DNA of 64,000 nucleotides from CAYREX01 sp964423505 (GTDB lineage: Bacteria; Fermentibacterota; Fermentibacteria; Fermentibacterales; JCC-6), in assembly GCA_964423505.1 (NCBI GenBank), contig CAYREX010000014.1, forward strand, positions 12,077 through 76,076. Direction: 5' to 3'. Of the stretch, positions 61,283-64,000 are shown in pieces. Within the stretch, counting starts at the first letter, position 1. Each line of letters begins with the position of its first letter. Made by a program: the position numbers and the translations under genes. The notes under the pieces are model-generated. The model worked only from the letters and a program-made list of their open reading frames with translations, had not been told where the DNA came from and made no database searches.

Positions 61283-62250
61283 GGAGCATCACCATCGCAG
61301 CGGCCGCAGTAGCGGTCATCGCTGCCCTCTCGGCATCCTGCGACGGCACCGGGCCGGTGATAGACGTCGACTTCCCGTTCTACTTCGTGCAGGACATCGA
61401 CATCTCCGGCATACCGGCCAACTGCTGCTTCCTCAAGCCGGGCGGCGACGGCGTGGTCTCCGGCTCCCCTCCGGACAGCCTCTACCTCACCGACCACCAG
61501 AACGGCTACGTGCTGGCCAGGCTCAGCATCGACGGCTACCCCATAGAGGATGTCGGCGCCACAGCCGAGGGCGGGTACGCCCTGGCCATGTGCGGTGACC
61601 TGCTCTATCACGTGAGCAACGACACCTACGTGGTCCACGAGCCGACGGTCCTGGCCTCCTACGGACTGTTCGTCCTCACGGACCCCACCGGCTCGGACTG
61701 GAGGGTCTACACCGTGGGGCAGGACGGCCTCGTCTCGGCTGTAAGCTCCCTCTCCTGGGACGTCACCGGCACATGGGAGACCGGCATCGACCAGCCGGTG
61801 GCCGCTGTCATAACCGCCGACGGAGCCTCCATCTTCATCGCCGACGACGGGGACGACAGGGTCAAGAGGGTCTCCACCGCCGACCCGGGTACCGTCCTGT
61901 CCGAGTGCCACGTCCCCGGCGGCGTCAGCGACATGTACGCCGGCGAGGGGGACCTGGTCTTCGTCGCCGCCGACTCCCTGAGCGAGCTGTGGGGGCTGGA
62001 CACCGGAACCGGCCTGCGCTACTCCACCTATCCGCTCACCATGCCGGCCATCTCCGTGGCGGTCACGCCTGACGGCGACTACCTCTACGCCGGGCTGGAG
62101 AACGGCGAGCTCTTGGTCATGAACGAGCAGAGCCTGGCCACCGAGGCGACCGCCAGCTACGGCAGGGTACTGGACATGGCGATAGACGGCAGCGGGAACA
62201 GGGCCCTCGTATGCACCGAGCTCGGAAAGGTCATCACGCTGAGACGCTAG
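61279..62250 (+). CDS. Beta-propeller-like lipoprotein
   Basis: The 323-residue protein has a lipoprotein signal ending in the lipobox LSASC. It contains repeated blades of about 40 residues (PVAAVITADGASIFIADDGDDRVKRVS, ISVAVTPDGDYLYAGLENGELLVMN) as in YVTN/NHL-type propellers. It probably sits in the outer membrane or periplasm as a binding scaffold. The ATG overlaps the DUF72 stop. It is convergent with the NUDIX gene 5 nt beyond its end. Confidence 0.8.
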   Translation: MRSITIAAAAVAVIAALSASCDGTGPVIDVDFPFYFVQDIDISGIPANCCFLKPGGDGVVSGSPPDSLYLTDHQNGYVLARLSIDGYPIEDVGATAEGGYALAMCGDLLYHVSNDTYVVHEPTVLASYGLFVLTDPTGSDWRVYTVGQDGLVSAVSSLSWDVTGTWETGIDQPVAAVITADGASIFIADDGDDRVKRVSTADPGTVLSECHVPGGVSDMYAGEGDLVFVAADSLSELWGLDTGTGLRYSTYPLTMPAISVAVTPDGDYLYAGLENGELLVMNEQSLATEATASYGRVLDMAIDGSGNRALVCTELGKVITLRR

Positions 62251-62255
62251 GCGGC

Positions 62256-62771
62256 TCAGTTCACGTCGCCCAGGTAGACCGGTCCCTCGTACTCCCCACG
62301 CAGGATGAGCGGAAGCAGCTCCGCGAGAACCGAGGGGTACATCCTGGTCTCGCCGATGCGCTCGATCGGGATCCAGTCGATACCGACCTGCCAGGCATCG
62401 GGCACGCTAAGCCGTCCACCGCGCCGCTCGAGCGGCTCCGCCTCGAAGACGAGCTCGGTCTGGTGGACGTCGCCCTCCTGCTCCGCGAACTCGTGGTTGC
62501 TCCCGATGTAGTCCCTGACCAGGACCAGCCCGCCCGGCTCGACGATCCAGCCGGTCTCCTCGAGAACCTCCCTGCGAACGGTGTCGACCAGTGTCTCGCC
62601 GAGCCTCTGCCCTCCCCCCGGAAGGAGATGGAAGAGGCCCTGTCCGTCCCTGTTCACGGTGACCAGGAGGGAGCCCCCGCGAGAGACTAAGGCCTTGGCC
62701 GAGTTCCTCTTGCGACCCCAGGCAGGGTCCGGCTCGAAAGGAGGGGAGGAGGGGTTTTCCCCATCGCTCAC
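62256..62771 (-). CDS. NUDIX hydrolase
   Basis: The 171-residue protein has a complete NUDIX box: GGGQRLGETLVDTV followed by RREVLEETGW. It would hydrolyse a nucleoside diphosphate linked to another group; the substrate is unknown. The start is GTG, sharing GTGA with the prepilin peptidase stop. The N-terminal 35 residues are charged and outside the fold. Confidence 0.88.
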   Translation of the reverse strand: MSDGENPSSPPFEPDPAWGRKRNSAKALVSRGGSLLVTVNRDGQGLFHLLPGGGQRLGETLVDTVRREVLEETGWIVEPGGLVLVRDYIGSNHEFAEQEGDVHQTELVFEAEPLERRGGRLSVPDAWQVGIDWIPIERIGETRMYPSVLAELLPLILRGEYEGPVYLGDVN

Positions 62772-63628
62772 CGGCCCGGAGCTCCCTTGCCCCCGCCGCG
62801 GGCGGCGCCCATGTACAGACCCCAGATCCATCCGCCGGCGAAGAGCGATACGACTGCTCCCAGGGCCAGGAACGGTCCGAAGGGTATCGGCACACGCCTG
62901 TCCCTGCCGCCGAGCAGGGTTCCGACGCCTACGACGGCCCCCACCAGGAAGGAGGCGAAGAGGGCGACCACCGTCCTCTCCGGCCCGAGGAAGGCGCCCA
63001 CCATGGCTGCCATCTTGATGTCGCCCCAGCCCATTCCGCCCTGGAACTCGTCCGCCTCGTCCTCGTGTCCCTCGGGGGCTATGGTGTATCCTGGCCGCCT
63101 CCTGAGGAGAAGGACGCTGACGAGCCGGATGCCGGAGAAGAGCAGCAGGGCACCCAGGGCGGCCCCTCCGGAGCGGAGCAGGCCGATCCCGCCCGGCGCC
63201 AGGGAGAAGGCCAGACCGGCTACCGTGCCGCCGATGCTCACCGTGTCGAGGATGATCCACTCGTCCAGGTCCGTCAGCACTGCGCAGACCAGGAGCGACA
63301 GGAACAGGGCGTCCCGGGCGAAGAGCCAGGCGGTCTCCGCGTGCAACATCGCACCGGCGAAGAGGAGGCCGGTCGCAAGCTCCACCACGGCGTAGCGGGG
63401 CGAGAACCGGGCGCCGCAGCTCCGGCACCTGCCCCGGAGTATGAGCCAGCTCACCACCGGGATGTTGTCGAACCAGGCTATGGGCGCATCGCAGGAGACG
63501 CACCTGCTCCCGGGGTTGAGGATGGACATGCCCTTCGGCACCCTGTGCGCGACCACGTTTATGAAGCTGCCGGCGGCCATGCCGACCAGCATGGCGAAGA
63601 ACGCCTGTACGATGACAGCGATGGGCAC
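62768..63628 (-). CDS. pilD: Prepilin peptidase (A24, PilD-like)
   Basis: PilD cleaves and N-methylates type IV pilin and pseudopilin precursors. The 286-residue membrane protein has the N-terminal methylation domain with GSFINVVAHRVPKG and the CVSC and CRSC cysteine pairs, about seven helices, and the catalytic aspartates in LTDLDEWIILD and GMGWGDIKMAA. No pilin genes are in the window. It heads a two-gene leftward operon. Confidence 0.94.
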   Translation of the reverse strand: MPIAVIVQAFFAMLVGMAAGSFINVVAHRVPKGMSILNPGSRCVSCDAPIAWFDNIPVVSWLILRGRCRSCGARFSPRYAVVELATGLLFAGAMLHAETAWLFARDALFLSLLVCAVLTDLDEWIILDTVSIGGTVAGLAFSLAPGGIGLLRSGGAALGALLLFSGIRLVSVLLLRRRPGYTIAPEGHEDEADEFQGGMGWGDIKMAAMVGAFLGPERTVVALFASFLVGAVVGVGTLLGGRDRRVPIPFGPFLALGAVVSLFAGGWIWGLYMGAARGGGKGAPGR

Positions 63629-63655
63629 TGACGCTCTCCGTTCCGGGGGCTGAGC

Positions 63656-63685
63656 TTGTAATACTATCCGGATCAGGATTATACT
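63656..63685 (+). promoter_or_regulatory. Promoter for the 3'-terminal outer-membrane-like gene
   Basis: TTGTAA at 63656-63661 and TATACT at 63680-63685 have an 18-nt spacer, in the gap between divergent genes. The following ATG is 47 nt downstream. Confidence 0.45.
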
Positions 63686-63732
63686 CCCGCGATCACTGGA
63701 CGGGAAGTGTCAACGGAGAGAAGGGAAGGGAT

Positions 63733-64000
63733 ATGAGGTACGCGTTTGTCCTGGTCGCTCTGATGACCGTGGCGGCCTTCGCCACCGGCGAGTTCAGCAC
63801 CGGAGGAGCCGAGCTCCTCAAGTTCAGCGGATACGGCATTGGCCGCTTCAACGTCTACGGCGAGGAGGACGCCGACCCGGACATGGGCTTCGACGCCCTC
63901 GCCCACATCTGCTGGATGCCTGCCCTGAACGACTGGTTCGACGCGAAGATCGACTTCAAGTTCAAGCCCACCAAGTACAACGACGAGACGGTCCAGGTCG
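63733..64000 (+). CDS. Secreted, probable outer-membrane beta-barrel protein, cut by window edge
   Basis: Only the first 89 residues are visible. There is a signal peptide (MRYAFVLVALMTVAAFATG). Strand-like segments with aromatic and charged alternation follow (LKFSGYGIGRFNVYGEED, NDWFDAKIDFKFKPTKY), as in bacterial porins or alginate/phosphate-selective barrels. The ATG follows AAGGGAAGGG. The family cannot be decided from this fragment. Confidence 0.6.
   Translation, partial: MRYAFVLVALMTVAAFATGEFSTGGAELLKFSGYGIGRFNVYGEEDADPDMGFDALAHICWMPALNDWFDAKIDFKFKPTKYNDETVQV

Noticed and set aside
63673..63720. TTGACA and TATAAT on the minus strand as a promoter for pilD
   Set aside because: The two boxes are separated by about 24 nt, too far for sigma-70. 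The -10 overlaps a better rightward element.
1..64000. CRISPR arrays, tRNA/rRNA genes, insertion sequences, prophage
   Set aside because: No regularly spaced repeats, no recognisable tRNA or rRNA sequence and no transposase or integrase were seen on either strand. A covariance-model search would be needed to exclude small RNAs.

Overview
The window is high-GC, gene-dense bacterial DNA with about 57 protein genes. I see no rRNA, tRNA, CRISPR array, insertion sequence or phage. The cell looks Gram-negative: there is an LpxL-type lipid A acyltransferase, a LolC/E-type permease, beta-barrel-like proteins, several lipoproteins, TatC and a prepilin peptidase. The large secreted peptidases end in FlgD-like or type IX-like C-terminal modules. 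Together with two C25 (gingipain-like) peptidases, this suggests a member of the FCB-type candidate phyla, for example Fermentibacterota or Eisenbacteria-like. That placement is inference from gene content. Codon use is distinctive: AGG arginine and ATA isoleucine are common despite the high GC. TTG starts are frequent, and a few genes seem to need CTG starts.

Layout. 1-2039 (-): partial PAS/GAF histidine kinase. 2141-6026 (+): PtsN-like EIIA, zinc-ribbon protein, GuaB, membrane pseudokinase. 6128-9783 (+): CarD-like regulator, HflX, two small proteins and a flippase-like membrane protein, behind a good sigma-70 promoter. 9765-11346 (-): BirA and a TPR protein. 11441-14116 (+): dihydrolipoyl dehydrogenase, MazG, small membrane protein. 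14357-18048 (+): two tandem secreted subtilases, each followed by a strong hairpin. 18053-21075 (+): secreted beta-propeller-like protein, HisKA_2 kinase and its response regulator. 21192-26098 (-): tightly overlapped envelope operon of LolC/E-like permease, transglutaminase-like protein, Tat-exported metallophosphoesterase and a tandem retropepsin-PDZ lipoprotein.

26259-35792 (+) is the most unusual block: C25 peptidase, sirtuin, second C25 peptidase and TPR/cyclin-like protein, every junction being a 4-nt overlap. 35877-52418 (+) is a long run: pyruvate phosphate dikinase, a GAF/PAS/GGDEF protein with a degenerate receiver, two DUF362 proteins around LpxL, GpsA, a lysine-free NifS-like pseudoenzyme, GHL10 glycoside hydrolase, MBL hydrolase, envelope proteins, CaxA-type exchanger, AroB and TatC.

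52591-64000: small secreted protein; APC permease fused to an EIIA domain; TrmO and a secreted protein (-); macrodomain protein and glycosyltransferase; a lipoprotein (-); a LexA-type SOS promoter driving a DUF6504-like gene and DNA polymerase IV; lamin-tail protein, DUF72 protein and beta-propeller lipoprotein; NUDIX hydrolase and prepilin peptidase (-); and the start of an outer-membrane-like protein running off the end.

Themes: secreted proteolysis and envelope traffic dominate. Several signalling or metabolic folds have lost their catalytic residues (pseudokinase, pseudo-receiver, lysine-less aminotransferase fold), which suggests re-use as binding or regulatory modules. No intergenic gap exceeds about 300 bases.
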